From positions 3,782,001-3,846,000 of the forward strand of contig SRSI01000050.1 in assembly GCA_005656395.1 (NCBI GenBank): a stretch of DNA of 64,000 nt, read 5' to 3'. Source of the stretch: Strongyloides papillosus. Taxonomy: Eukaryota > Nematoda > Chromadorea > Rhabditida > Strongyloididae. Under the pieces are notes generated by a model. It worked only from the letters and a program-made list of their open reading frames with translations, had not been told where the DNA came from and did no database searches. A program made the translations under genes and the position numbers. How positions within the stretch are numbered: position 1 is the first letter of the stretch; the number at the start of each line of letters is the position of its first letter. Positions 25,655-36,798 of this stretch are shown one piece after another.

Positions 25655-28192
25655 AAAAGTTTTTATTTAATTTAACTGGTAAATTGTCAAATAAAATGAA
25701 TATTTATAATACTGTAATATATGACAGATGACAAAATAAAAAATTGTACTTTTCAAAATTGTTATATCGTTAATTTGTGATAAAAATTCCAAAAAATTTT
25801 AGTGTTTAAATATTTATTTTAATTATATTCAAAGTGCAAAATAATATAATGATGTATCAGCTCATTTTTTATTTATATTTCAAAAATTTTCATTTTGAAA
25901 TCATATATTTGTATATATTTCTTGACCAAACAATAAAAAATAAAACTGAAAATTTGTTATACTTTGGTTGAAAATTTAAACAAAACCATTTGACTTTTGC
26001 TTTAAATTTTATTTGGAAATGTATAACTTTTCTGTCATTAATTTTTAACATTTGTAACTAAAATGCTGATAATTCAACGTTAATAAGATCTTAACAAAAA
26101 AAGTGTCATTTACACTTTTTACAAACAATTTTTGATCTTTTTACCACTTTCTAACATTAACAACTAATCTTAAATGTTGGGAAATTTATTATCAAAATAT
26201 CATTTTAAAATACATAAAATGGCCTTGTGATTGCATATATTTATACTTTAAACTTTGCTTTTTCTATAAACATTTTTCTAATGTTTTCTGTAGATTTCTC
26301 TTTGAACGTGACATTCGAGAAATGGTTTTCATAGAGATATTCGTGAATGATTTATAACAAAATAACTTTTTACACGTTATCTTAATTAATTCATATATCT
26401 TTAAAGTAAAATAGAATTACATAAAAACTATGGAAATAACAATTTCTTGTCAGTAGTATTTTAATAAAAGATATTTTAATAAATTTAGTTATTATTTATA
26501 TCTTGTGGTTGTTTAATTAGAGTATATTGTTTTTACATATTGTATTTAAAGTATATTTTTAGCTTTGTAAAGAACAATCCTGTTAACATATAAATATGTC
26601 TTAAGAATTACTTGAAATATAATCAAAAACTATCGTTTTTTGTTTTTAACAATCTGTTATTATTATTTTATAAAATGATATAGTTCTTTTAAAGTGCAAA
26701 ATATAATAATTGTAATATTATTTTGGAAACCAATTCAACAGGAACTTGTTTAATACGAATAAAAAATTATAATTTTGAATATTTAATAGTTTTTGATGAC
26801 TGTTGAAAAGTTATTTTGATAATTTATGATGTTACTCTTCAAATAAGATTAAATTCTAAATTTAATGATTTTTAAAAGTTATTATTCATCTTGCGAATAG
26901 TGAAATTGTTTTCTACCAGTTCACATAACTACTTTGAGAACGTAATATTTATTACAAATTCAATGTGATAAAAATTTTCACACATTTAATATAAAAAAGA
27001 TATTAAAATCAATTTACTTAGATAGATCTCAAAAAGAGATTCTTTTGGAAAAAAAAGTGAAATAAACAGTGATCGATCTGTTTAAACCTTTAGGTATATA
27101 GTTAAGATACATCCTTTAATAAAGAATAATCTTTAGTTTTGTTTAATCTAATATGCAATTAACTTTTTTAAATTACTTTTTAAAAGTTTTATTCGTCCTA
27201 TCCCAAGCAAATATTTAGTTTACAGTTATAAGTTATATTCTTACATCTTTGTTTAATCTTTGCATTATTTCGACCTTCATCGGCACAAAATTCATGGTAT
27301 ATCATTAAAATCTTATTAATATTGTTTACAAATAAATTAAACTTTCTCAAAGACCACTGTGTCTTATCTTAAAAACATCCAACTAGAAAAGCTTATTTTT
27401 TAATATATTTTGACAATTTCATAATATATTTATTCTCTATGTCTTCCAGATATTATGTTTTTTGTCCGATCCAGTCGTAAGTACATGCAAACTATACTAT
27501 CTAATTTAATTCAACAAAATAAAATGACTGGTATTTGTTTCTATTACAGATAGAAGGTTTTTTTATACATCCACTTCTACATTCACTCTTGTTTTTATAA
27601 AAAAATATGTTTGAATTATGTCTAAATATATAAAGTATTAAAAGATATATTTTTTCTATTAGTTTTTATTTTGCCTCTGAATGATGAATAGAAAAAACAC
27701 TTTGTTATGTTCTTTGATTCAAAATTTGGGTTGTAAACAAAATTATTACTTTTGATAATCTTTAAAGTGCAAATAATAGTTTCTATTATATATCTACACA
27801 AAAATAAAGGTTAGTAGAAAAAATGTCTTTTGAAAGTGGGAATGTTTTATTATCTAACAATTTTTATTTTATATTTCATTATTTATTTGTTAATAAAATT
27901 TTTTGCCTTTATGTTTGCGATGGAGAGAGGAACAAAATATTTATAGTTTATTATATTATTTACATAATATGATTACCTTAATTAACTTTTTTTTAATGTA
28001 AAATTATCTTATTTTATAATTAAAGTAATTACGATAATGATAAATATAGATTATATAACATCTAAATGATAATGTATTTTATAAATAACTCCTCACGTGT
28101 TATATTTTTTTTTCTTTAAACATTTCTAATATGGAGAATGTCCCTTTTCGTATTAAAAAATTATGTAATCGAAATTGATAATTTAATTGACA
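25655..28192. other. Long AT-rich intergenic region left of the DIRS element
   Basis: About 2.5 kb of very AT-rich sequence between the SSP gene and the retrotransposon. No convincing coding frame, tRNA or repeat family is visible. The last bases (ending ATTGACA) form the left flank of the insertion. Confidence 0.55.
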
Positions 28193-28204
28193 CAATTATA
28201 TGTC

Positions 28205-28322
28205 GATACTAACGTAGTGAGATTGCTTTGCATAACGCGGTCTTTTCCTTGGATTTAGTCCTTTTCTTGCACGGAATTTCGGAATTCCGTACAGTTTTGG
28301 TGGTGCGCCACTATTTAATCAG
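28205..28322 (+). repeat. Left inverted terminal repeat of DIRS element
   Basis: These 118 bp are, base for base by eye, the reverse complement of 32222-32339. The repeat contains a nested near-palindrome around ACGGAATTTCGGAATTCCGT. It probably also includes or abuts the element promoter, as the first ORF starts 74 bp downstream. Confidence 0.95.
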
Positions 28323-28395
28323 TTTTTTCTTTTCCTTGAATTTTGTCGTTATTATTACTAATATCTAACAAAATCGTTGCCGAATCAAGTTCCAA

Positions 28396-29124
28396 ATGGC
28401 TGAAGAACCTGATAATAATGAAATACTGGGTCTGTTTGACAATTCAACCCAACAGCCGGCAGAAGAAAGTGCCGATGACCAACTTATCAACGCTCTATTG
28501 CACAATAAAAAGTCAATGACGTTATCTGAACAAGGTATGAAAGCGGTATCCAAAATATTCTCCTGCAAAAGAATATCACATGAAACCATTGAGAGCATCA
28601 CTGATAGAATGGGCGTTCACCAAGACCTCCAGTTTCTCGCTCCCGCCTTCAGCACCCCATACTACTCTAAATTAAAAATGAGGTCAGTAGACAGCAACCT
28701 TGCCAAAATGCAGGATCACCTACTCCAGTCAGTCTGTATGTTATCGCACAATGTTGAAGCTGCGACAGGAGATAACAAAAGTGCCGTACTCAGTGCCCTC
28801 ATTAATATCAAGTATGTTGTCGACGGATTAAGTGACATACGTAGAGAAGTCGCCTTTAGAAACTTCTCACCCAAATTCAACAAAGGGCTTCCCAGTGTAC
28901 CTCTCGATATGGAAGAGAAGGTAACTCGTATGGATAGTTCTGAAAGAATCTCAATACTTCCTAAGCATGCCGAAGCATTATTCAAGAATGTGGCCGATAC
29001 ACCACAGGATCTCCTCTCGTTCATCCAAAGGGAAAACAGAAAAAGATCTTACAATAATACGGCTAACATCGAGCCGGAAAGCAAAAGATTGCGCCAACCG
29101 ATACGGTGCTACTTGATTACATAA
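28396..29124 (+). CDS. DIRS ORF1, gag-like protein
   Basis: First ORF of the retrotransposon, 242 aa, intact. It is acidic at the N-terminus (AEEPDNNEILGLFD) and helical-looking, with no zinc knuckle. Position before the reverse transcriptase and lack of other similarity match the ORF1 of DIRS elements, which is thought to encode a nucleocapsid-like protein. Its 3' end overlaps the beginning of the open RT frame in the -1 frame. The assignment is by position; I recognise no specific motif. Confidence 0.75.
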   Translation: MAEEPDNNEILGLFDNSTQQPAEESADDQLINALLHNKKSMTLSEQGMKAVSKIFSCKRISHETIESITDRMGVHQDLQFLAPAFSTPYYSKLKMRSVDSNLAKMQDHLLQSVCMLSHNVEAATGDNKSAVLSALINIKYVVDGLSDIRREVAFRNFSPKFNKGLPSVPLDMEEKVTRMDSSERISILPKHAEALFKNVADTPQDLLSFIQRENRKRSYNNTANIEPESKRLRQPIRCYLIT

Positions 29125-30956
29125 TAAACGGTGTAGATATAGGTATCTTAGGTGAGCCAACACAGCATAAGATAGGTAAGAATAAATTCTCTTCAAAGGA
29201 AGAAGAACAGTTTATTGGAAATGAGATAAAAGATCTCCTCCGCTCCAACAGTATAAAAGAGCACGACAATCCCAAATGGATTAGCCCCCTAATGGTAGTA
29301 ACCACTTCAAAAATGAGATTAGTACTAGACCTTTCTTCACTAAATGATTACATATAACATTTTAGTTTTAAATGTGAGTCGATAAAAGATGTAACGGATC
29401 TTCTCGAGCCTAAAGCCTTCTTAACTTCCATTGACCTATCCGCAGCATACCACAGCTGTGCAGTACGACCACATCAAACTGAATACTTAGGATTCAGGTG
29501 GAATAATAAAACATACATTTACCTTGTATTGCCCTTTGGAGCTAGTTCAGCACCAAGACTATTTTATAGAATAACAAACACCCTAACCGCCACGATAAGG
29601 GCCAACGGTATAAAAATGACGAGATTTTACGATGATTTTCTAATCACTCATACGGATAAGGATCTGTTAACACGTCATACCGAATACTGCATGAATTTGT
29701 TACGTGCAGCTGGATTCTCCATTAACGAGAAAAAGAGTGAGTTGTCACCTAAATATATAATAAAATATCGAGGTTTAGTGATAGATACACTTAAAGAGGA
29801 ACTTCGCCTCCCCCAGGATAAGCTGGATAACATTATTAAAGCAGCCCGTCACATCTCAAATCTCAAGAGGGTAGTTGCACGTCAACTTTATAGCTTATTA
29901 GGCATGATAGAATTCTCATCCTATGCAAACTTCTTAACAAGAATCAAAGCACGTCCACTCCAACGCGCCGTAAATAAATGTATAGGGTTTCCTCCAAATT
30001 ACAATAGGTATGTGAATATAACAACGGAAATTAGGCAAGGTCTAGCATGGTATATCAATAACATAGAAGCCACCAATGGGCTGCGATATAATCAGGACCA
30101 CGCGAGCATAGAGGTTTACACAGACGCATGTAATGTTAGTTATGGAGGAATAGTATATTTTCCTGATTACACTTCCCAAAGCGTCCAAGGGTACTTTACG
30201 GACGACTTATTATCTAAACATATTAATGAGAAGGAACTAATGGCCTTATCCTTCACGTGCTTCGGGCTTTTGCAAAATACATATAATAAAATAGTTAACA
30301 TTTACTGTGACAATACAACTACCCTAGCGTTGGTTCATAATAAAGGAAGTGTTAATAAAATATTTCTCTCATCGGAGACGGAAAAGCTACTCGATTTCTT
30401 TTACGAGCACAGGCTATATATTAACTTATACCATATTCCAGGATCCTACAATCAGGTGGCAGATCGCCTTTCCCGAACAATGCCCGTTACCCTACAAGGC
30501 CCAACAGAAGCAACTCTAACTATAAAGGCAAGAGAAGAAATTAAGGAATTTCTTTTAAATAAATTTAATGTAATAATTTCGGTTGATCTGTTTGCATCTT
30601 ATGAAAATAAATTTTGTGATAAATTTGTAACGTTATTTGATGATAACCGAGCGTTTAGAAGAAATGCCTACTCATTCAACTGGCAGGATTTAATTGATGA
30701 GGAAGTAATAGCATTTCCCCCATGTAATCAAGTACTCAGAGTACTGCGTAAAGCGGGTACCGACAAGTGCAATCTTTGGCTGGTAGCCCTAATGTGGGAA
30801 AATCAAAATTATTTTCCAGTTTTAATATCCCAATTCGGGGACCCTATCCTACAATTATATGGTTCTAATATAGTTAACTTTCCAGACTGTGCAACTCCAA
30901 TGAAGAACCGAAAGCACAAAGTGGGACTTTTCCGAATTTTCTTCAAGTCGCACTGA
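29067..30956 (+). pseudogene. DIRS ORF2: reverse transcriptase, RNase H, methyltransferase-like; one in-frame stop
   Basis: The frame is open from 29067 to 30956 except for a TAA at 29355-29357, between RT motif LVLDLSSLNDYI and the following FKCESIKDV block. RT landmarks are SIDLSAAYHSCAVRP, LPFGASSAPRLF and the catalytic FYDD (in TRFYDDFLIT). RNase H follows with VYTDACNVSYGG, IYCDNTTTLALV and DRLSR. The C-terminal part (VDLFASYENKFCDKF...AFPPCNQVLRVL) resembles the phage-Dam-like domain carried by DIRS1 elements, with FPPC where active enzymes have an N/D-PPY/F type motif. No ATG opens this frame before or near the overlap with ORF1, so -1 frameshifting or another non-standard start would be needed. 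The single stop may inactivate this copy. Confidence 0.88.
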
Positions 30957-30961
30957 GTGAC

Positions 30962-31885
30962 ATGGATCCCGAAGTTTCACAATCCATTCAACAATCTTAC
31001 TCAGTTAACACTCAAAAATCCTATTCCACTCATTTGAGAAATTACCTTAACTTCTGTAAAGAAAATGGAATAAAGGATGAACACTTCTCCTTTAAGAATC
31101 TCACCAAATATCTATCAAAGATAGCTACCAGTGCCGCTCCATCTACAGTTAATACAATAAAGAATTCACTAGTAGCCATAGCAAAGTTACGTAAGGTAAC
31201 CTTCTCATCCCATGAAAAAACATTGCTAAGCAAACTCATAAAAGGGATCCAAGTGAATAACTACAATCATGATATTCAAAAATACATGACATTTGTCTTG
31301 GACATCATTCTGAGACATATTGAAAACAACCCAGCCTCAATGGAAATGTCTATCAAAGATTTGACGTTTACAACAATTACTCTGATCTCCATTGTATCGC
31401 CACAAAGGATGAACGAGCTTGCTAGAATGTCTCTAGATCATATGACCCTCTCGGATGCATGGGCTAATTTCACAATCCCGGGAAGATCAAAAAATTCTAC
31501 AGCCACTCACAAATTCCACAGAATGCACATTCAAAAATATGCAAATCCGAGCCTATGCCCACTCACCGCCCTATCCTTGTACTTAAAGCGTACGGAGCCT
31601 ATACGCACTTCTCAAAATCTGTGGATAAGTTACTTCAAGCCACACAAAAATGTCACTGGAACTACACTAGGAAGATGGATCTATAATTACTACCTAACAG
31701 CTGGCTTAGATATAGGTAGACCACACAACATCAGGGGAGCTGCTGCATCAAAATACTATGAAATAGCAGGGTCTATTACAAATATGATAGAAGCTATTAA
31801 CTGGGCATCTGAACACTCCTTCTTTAAGTTTTATCATAAGGAAATTGGGAATAATTTCGGTGCTACTGTTCTCTCCTACAAATAA
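30962..31885 (+). CDS. DIRS ORF3, tyrosine recombinase
   Basis: Intact 307-aa recombinase, starting 5 nt after the ORF2 stop. It has an N-terminal SAM-like DNA-binding half (residues about 1-110) and a catalytic half. The active-site residues of tyrosine recombinases are visible: Arg149 in SPQRMNELARM, the H-x-x-R pair His255/Arg258 in RPHNIRGAA, and nucleophile candidate Tyr291 in FFKFYHKE. It is expected to integrate the circular DNA copy at short identities with the target. The stop codon overlaps the left boundary of the internal complementary region. Intactness with identical terminal repeats suggests this copy was mobile recently. Confidence 0.92.
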   Translation: MDPEVSQSIQQSYSVNTQKSYSTHLRNYLNFCKENGIKDEHFSFKNLTKYLSKIATSAAPSTVNTIKNSLVAIAKLRKVTFSSHEKTLLSKLIKGIQVNNYNHDIQKYMTFVLDIILRHIENNPASMEMSIKDLTFTTITLISIVSPQRMNELARMSLDHMTLSDAWANFTIPGRSKNSTATHKFHRMHIQKYANPSLCPLTALSLYLKRTEPIRTSQNLWISYFKPHKNVTGTTLGRWIYNYYLTAGLDIGRPHNIRGAAASKYYEIAGSITNMIEAINWASEHSFFKFYHKEIGNNFGATVLSYK

Positions 31886-31986
31886 GCAATCTCACTACGT
31901 TAGTATCGACATATAATTGATAATTATACCAGGGATATCGTAGATATCCTGCAAGTATAATTTATATTATATAAGATACTAACGTA
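31884..31986 (+). repeat. Internal complementary region (ICR) of DIRS element
   Basis: 31884-31919 is the reverse complement of the element's left end (28193-28228), and 31916-31986 is the reverse complement of its right end (32328-32398). The two matches overlap by the four bases CAAT, so the ICR is a template for joining the two outer ends. It contains an inverted repeat GGATATC-GTA-GATATCC at 31933-31949, a plausible recombinase-binding site. This arrangement is the defining mark of DIRS1-type elements. Confidence 0.93.
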
Positions 31987-32221
31987 TGTACCCACCCATC
32001 AAAATTTAATCCGAATTATTACTTATACTTAATTAATTATTGTAATATTATTAATTATCTATCACCCAGCTACTTGCTGATCAAATACCATTAATATTTA
32101 CTCTCTTATATCACCAGGTTACATGTACGAGTATATATAATTAATTATAATAAATCTTGTTGTGTTAAATTATTGTTCCCACACCTTACGAGTACAGTAT
32201 CACCTTATCACTTACAAAAAT

Positions 32222-32339
32222 CTGATTAAATAGTGGCGCACCACCAAAACTGTACGGAATTCCGAAATTCCGTGCAAGAAAAGGACTAAATCCAAGGAAA
32301 AGACCGCGTTATGCAAAGCAATCTCACTACGTTAGTATC
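32222..32339 (-). repeat. Right inverted terminal repeat of DIRS element
   Basis: Perfect 118-bp reverse complement of 28205-28322. To its right a 59-bp outer extension (32340-32398) is present only at this end and in the ICR. Confidence 0.95.
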
Positions 32340-32398
32340 TTATATAATATAAATTATACTTGCAGGATATCTACGATATCCCTGGTATAATTATCAAT

Positions 32399-34206
32399 AA
32401 TAACACATAAAAAAACTTTCCATGAAATGATTATATTAAGTATCATTACACCGTTATCTATCTTTTTACCTTTACCCAAAAAATACAGTTTCTCTTTTAT
32501 GTGTTTATATAATTTGATAAACAACAGGAGATAACTACTTTTAATATAATTAAACTATGTAGTGTTTCTTTCAATAGGCATACCTTTGCTTATGATAGGC
32601 TGGAACTTCAGGACGATAACATATATAAAGTATCTTTAAATTTGACTATTTATTTTTCAACACGTCAATTTTTTTTCTTCTCGTATTTACTAACATTTTT
32701 TAGTATTATTTAAATCGTACGGTGCAGACTTAATATTTTTTTTCTTTTCTTTTTAAATGTTTGTGTCGGAGGACCTTAACAGATTAGAGACTACCCTTTA
32801 ATACATTTTAAGCAAAAAGCTCATTGGTGTTTGTATTTTTAGGCGTAATGTAATCTTAACAATTTTATTTGTTGATATATAACAAACTGTACGTAAATTG
32901 TAATATTGGTATCGAGTATTGTTCTTTTAGATTATTTTATGTATCAAAACTAATAATTTTCCAAAGGAAATTCTAAGACTTCTTCTAGACTACTAATTTA
33001 GTTTAAACAATATCTAATATTTAGTTCCTGTTGTGTATACGAAGATTGATTTGTTATATTACGGCGAAATTTCTAGTAAAAAAAAGATGACCTTTTCATC
33101 TTTCTAGAAAAAAGGTGTTGCAATATTTCTAGATTTTGTTTAAAGGATGTTTCATTCAAATGGGCATTCCCGTATTTTAAATACTTGCAGCTCTTTTGAC
33201 CTTATTTACAATTAAGAGATAATTACCTGAGATTTTACATTCCCTATTTATGTTTTACTCAGAATGGGAGAGATTGATGATCATAGGAGATAATACATCG
33301 ACGCTAAAATTTGTATGATTCCATGGTCTAAGAATAAAAATATTATAAAATCCTTAGAATTTTTTTTTGGATTATTAAGCATTAGCACTACTTGTAAACT
33401 GCGATCTATTGAATGTACTTTTAAATTATAAAGAACGATAAAGAATTCACAGAGATAACTACCATTTTTAATGATAAAATCTTAATCTGTGCTTAGATTA
33501 TGGTAACCGTCGTTTTGAATTGCATTTATGAAATTGATAATAGTAAAGATTATTTTTAATTTAAGCAGATTTGTTTTGGCGAAAGAAACCAAAATCTCAT
33601 GAAAGAAATATCTTCTAAGCTAAAAATAGTTAAAAATTTAATGAAAAAGAAAAAAACTAATGCGATTTAGGTGTGGGCGTGTTACTTAAAACATTATATA
33701 TTACAATTGTTATATAGATGCCATATCTCATATTGATAATATAGCAGATTATTTTCGTTTGATCAATTCTGTCATCGTTTTGCTCAAGGTTTATACTATA
33801 TAATCTATAATTCTTCCATAAATTATTTGTCAAACAGATTTTTTAGTTTAGAGCGATCTTATTAATATTTCTTTGCAATAAGCTATTAATTAAAAGATAT
33901 ATATCTTAATTAGTCCTGTTCTAGGTCATGTAATCATTGTATATAAGCACACACCTTTTAAGTATACGCAATCTTTTTCTTTGATTTCATCGTTTATACA
34001 AGTATATTATCTTGTGTCCTTTTATATTAAAAAATTTTTACTATTTTGATAACTACTCTTTTATTTTTTTTACTTATTAATGATTTTTTTTCGTTATGAA
34101 GTAGATTTTCTACTTACTTGTTACAACGATATTTAAACCTCATATTTAATAATGATTTTTCTTTTACAGATCTTAACAGTTTTATACTAACTACTAACAT
34201 TCAATA
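32399..34206. other. AT-rich intergenic region between DIRS element and PEPCK
   Basis: No coding potential. The right flank of the insertion begins AATAACAC. The region nearer 34170 has a TTTTCTTTTACAG acceptor about 35 nt before the PEPCK ATG, which may be a trans-splice or leader-intron site. Confidence 0.5.
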
Positions 34207-36180
34207 ATGTCTGAAGTTCCAACTGATCCAAATTTGTTGACACCATTTAAAAATGTTCAAGGCGGTTCTGCATCTCTTCGTCAAATATCTGATGACGCTT
34301 TCTACGTTATAAACGAAGTAGTCATCAAACGTATTGGTCATATTCCAATAATCAAAGGAGATTTCCATCTTCTTCCACCAAAAGTCCAACGTTTCGTAGC
34401 TGAAAAGGTTGAATTATGTCGTCCTCGTGGTATCTATATTTGTGATGGAACACAACACGAAGCTGATGAATTCATTGACAAATTAATTGAAAATGGTATG
34501 CTTACACGTTTATCTGCCTATGAAAACAATTACCTTTGCCGTACCGATCCAAAAGATGTTGCAAGAGTTGAATCTAAGACATGGATGGTAACTCCAGACA
34601 AATATCAAACTGTATGTCATACTCCAGAGGGTGTTGAACCTATAATGGGTCATTGGATGTCTCCAGCTGATTTTGGTACTGAATTAGATTCTAGATTCCC
34701 AGGCTGTATGGCAGGAAGAATTATGTATGTTATCCCATTCTCTATGGGTCCACTCGGTTCACCATTGTCTAAAATTGGTGTACAATTAACTGATTCTAAC
34801 TACGTTGTATTGTGTATGAGAATTATGACTAGAGTTACACCAGAAGTTTTCGATATTCTTGGTGATGATGATTTCGTACGATGTATCCATTCTGTTGGTC
34901 TTCCACGTCCAGTTAAACAAAGAGTTATTAATCACTGGCCATGTAATCCTGAGAAAGTACTTATTGCTCACTGTCCAAAAGAAAGAGAAATCTGGTCATT
35001 TGGTTCTGGTTATGGAGGTAACTCACTTCTTGGAAAGAAATGCTTTGCCCTTCGTATTGCTTCAAACATCGCTCGTGATGAAGGATGGCTTGCTGAACAC
35101 ATGCTTATCATGGGTGTCACAAGACCAAATGGTAAAGAGCATTTTATTGCTGCAGCTTTCCCATCAGCATGTGGCAAAACTAATCTTGCTATGCTTGAAC
35201 CTTCACTTCCTGGTTGGAAGATCCGTTGTGTTGGTGATGATATTGCATGGATGAAGTTTGGAGAGGATGGACGTTTGTATGGTATTAATCCAGAAGCTGG
35301 TTTCTTCGGTGTTGCACCAGGTACCAGTCATAGAACAAATCCAATGGCTGTAGAAACATTCCAAAAGAATTCTATATTTACAAATGTTGCTGAGACAGAT
35401 GATGGTGAATACTTCTGGGAGGGACTTGAAGATGAAATTAAAAATAAAAATGTTGGTATAACAAATTGGCTTGGTGAAAGATGGAAGATTGGAGATCCAG
35501 GAGTTGCTGCTCATCCAAATTCTCGTTTCTGTGCTCCAGCCTCTCAATGTCCAATTATCCATCCAGAATGGGAATCAGCAAAGGGTGTACCTATTGATGC
35601 TATCATTTTTGGAGGACGTCGTCCTGAAGGTGTACCACTTGTTTTTGAAACATTTTCATGGAATCATGGTATCTTCACTGGTGCCTGTCTTAAATCAGAA
35701 GCCACAGCAGCTGCTGAGTACAAAGGAAAGAAAATTATGCACGACCCAATGGCACAAAGACCATTTATGGGATATAACTTTGGTAAATACCTTGAACATT
35801 GGATGGAACTTAACAAAGGAAACCATAAGGTTCCAAAGATTTTCCATGTCAATTGGTTCAGAAAATCAAAAGAAGGCAAATTCCTTTGGCCAGGATTTGG
35901 TGATAATATCAGAGTTATTGATTGGATTGTTAAGAGACTCGACGGTGTTGCAGATGTTGGTGAAGAAAGTGCTATTGGTATTTTACCAAAGAAAGGAAGT
36001 ATCAATTTGGAAGGACTTGGTGACGTAGATTGGGACGAATTAATGTCTCTTCCAAAGGATTACTGGACCGAAGATGCTAAAGAAGTTAGAAACTTCCTTG
36101 AAACACAAGTTGGTTCTGATCTTCCAAAAGAAATTAGAGAAGAAATGGAAAAACAAGAAGAAAGAATTCAAAAATTATAA
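34207..36180 (+). CDS. pck: Phosphoenolpyruvate carboxykinase, GTP-dependent (PEPCK)
   Basis: Converts oxaloacetate plus GTP to phosphoenolpyruvate, CO2 and GDP, the entry step of gluconeogenesis. In parasitic helminths the reverse direction also feeds malate dismutation. The single-exon frame encodes 657 aa, slightly longer than vertebrate PCK1 (622). The kinase P-loop with the hyper-reactive cysteine is FPSACGKTN near residue 318, followed by CVGDDIAWMKF (metal and substrate binding) and RPEGVPLVFE. No mitochondrial presequence is evident (the N-terminus is acidic, SEVPTDPN), so the protein is probably cytosolic. Codon use is strongly biased toward a restricted set (for example CCA, GGA, AGA), as in highly expressed genes. 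There are no introns. Confidence 0.97.
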   Translation: MSEVPTDPNLLTPFKNVQGGSASLRQISDDAFYVINEVVIKRIGHIPIIKGDFHLLPPKVQRFVAEKVELCRPRGIYICDGTQHEADEFIDKLIENGMLTRLSAYENNYLCRTDPKDVARVESKTWMVTPDKYQTVCHTPEGVEPIMGHWMSPADFGTELDSRFPGCMAGRIMYVIPFSMGPLGSPLSKIGVQLTDSNYVVLCMRIMTRVTPEVFDILGDDDFVRCIHSVGLPRPVKQRVINHWPCNPEKVLIAHCPKEREIWSFGSGYGGNSLLGKKCFALRIASNIARDEGWLAEHMLIMGVTRPNGKEHFIAAAFPSACGKTNLAMLEPSLPGWKIRCVGDDIAWMKFGEDGRLYGINPEAGFFGVAPGTSHRTNPMAVETFQKNSIFTNVAETDDGEYFWEGLEDEIKNKNVGITNWLGERWKIGDPGVAAHPNSRFCAPASQCPIIHPEWESAKGVPIDAIIFGGRRPEGVPLVFETFSWNHGIFTGACLKSEATAAAEYKGKKIMHDPMAQRPFMGYNFGKYLEHWMELNKGNHKVPKIFHVNWFRKSKEGKFLWPGFGDNIRVIDWIVKRLDGVADVGEESAIGILPKKGSINLEGLGDVDWDELMSLPKDYWTEDAKEVRNFLETQVGSDLPKEIREEMEKQEERIQKL

Positions 36181-36798
36181 GTTTCTTGGAAATTACCAAG
36201 TTTTTTTACATACTTTTTTTAAAGAAAGGAATGTCTTTTACTTTATTTGTTTAAATGTAATTTTGTTTCCAAAAAGCTACTTCATCGATCCATGCTTAGG
36301 ATATAACGACTTCTTTAAGTGAAACAAAAGTGATTTTTATATTAAATAGAATTAGAAAAATAAAATGAACTTTTTTTTTAATTATTTACACTAATTTTTT
36401 TTCTCATTATTAAATAAATTTTTCATTGTTTAATATTTTTTATTACTGACTAAAATAGCAAAAAAAAAAGTTTGGTACTGTAGATCTTCATATCTTTAAA
36501 TTATTTCATTTTTATTTTGACATTTTTAACTTTGCTCTTTTAAAACGTCCTTTGGGATGTTAGAAACTGATATAGAGATTTTATTGGTTTCATCTAACAA
36601 TCTGAGGCCAGAACTACTTACATCATATTGAGAAAACAATGAATGGAAAAAACTATCATCATAAAACAACACGTAAAACTAGTAAATTAATTTATTCTTC
36701 GTAAATGTAAATGGTAAATTCACGAAAATCTCTATATACAAAATAAATTACATATAAAATAAAAACTATAATTATCAAATAAAAAATATATATTTACT
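36181..36798. other. Intergenic region, PEPCK and INCENP 3' flanks
   Basis: AT-rich spacer between converging stop codons. Polyadenylation-like signals occur near 36360 and 36411. No gene seen. Confidence 0.5.

Larger units (their letters stand above)
28193..32398 (+). mobile_element. Complete DIRS1-type tyrosine-recombinase retrotransposon
   Basis: The element is about 4.2 kb and clearly less AT-rich than its surroundings. Its parts in order: left outer extension (28193-28204), 118-bp inverted terminal repeat (28205-28322), gag-like ORF (28396-29124), RT/RNase H/methyltransferase-like ORF (open from 29067, ends 30956, one stop inside), tyrosine recombinase ORF (30962-31885), internal complementary region (31884-31986), right inverted repeat (32222-32339) and right outer extension (32340-32398). 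Known DIRS1 elements replicate through a circular intermediate whose closure is templated by the internal complementary region, and integrate with a tyrosine recombinase instead of a DDE integrase. Both genomic ends carry CAAT, and no longer target duplication is seen. Perfect identity of the two repeats points to a very recent insertion. Confidence 0.95.

Noticed and set aside
28193..32398. Interpretation as a PAT/Ngaro-type element or an LTR retrotransposon
   Set aside because: Termini are inverted, not split direct repeats or LTRs; a tyrosine recombinase with R-HxxR-Y residues is present; and the ICR joins both ends, which is specific to the DIRS1 type.
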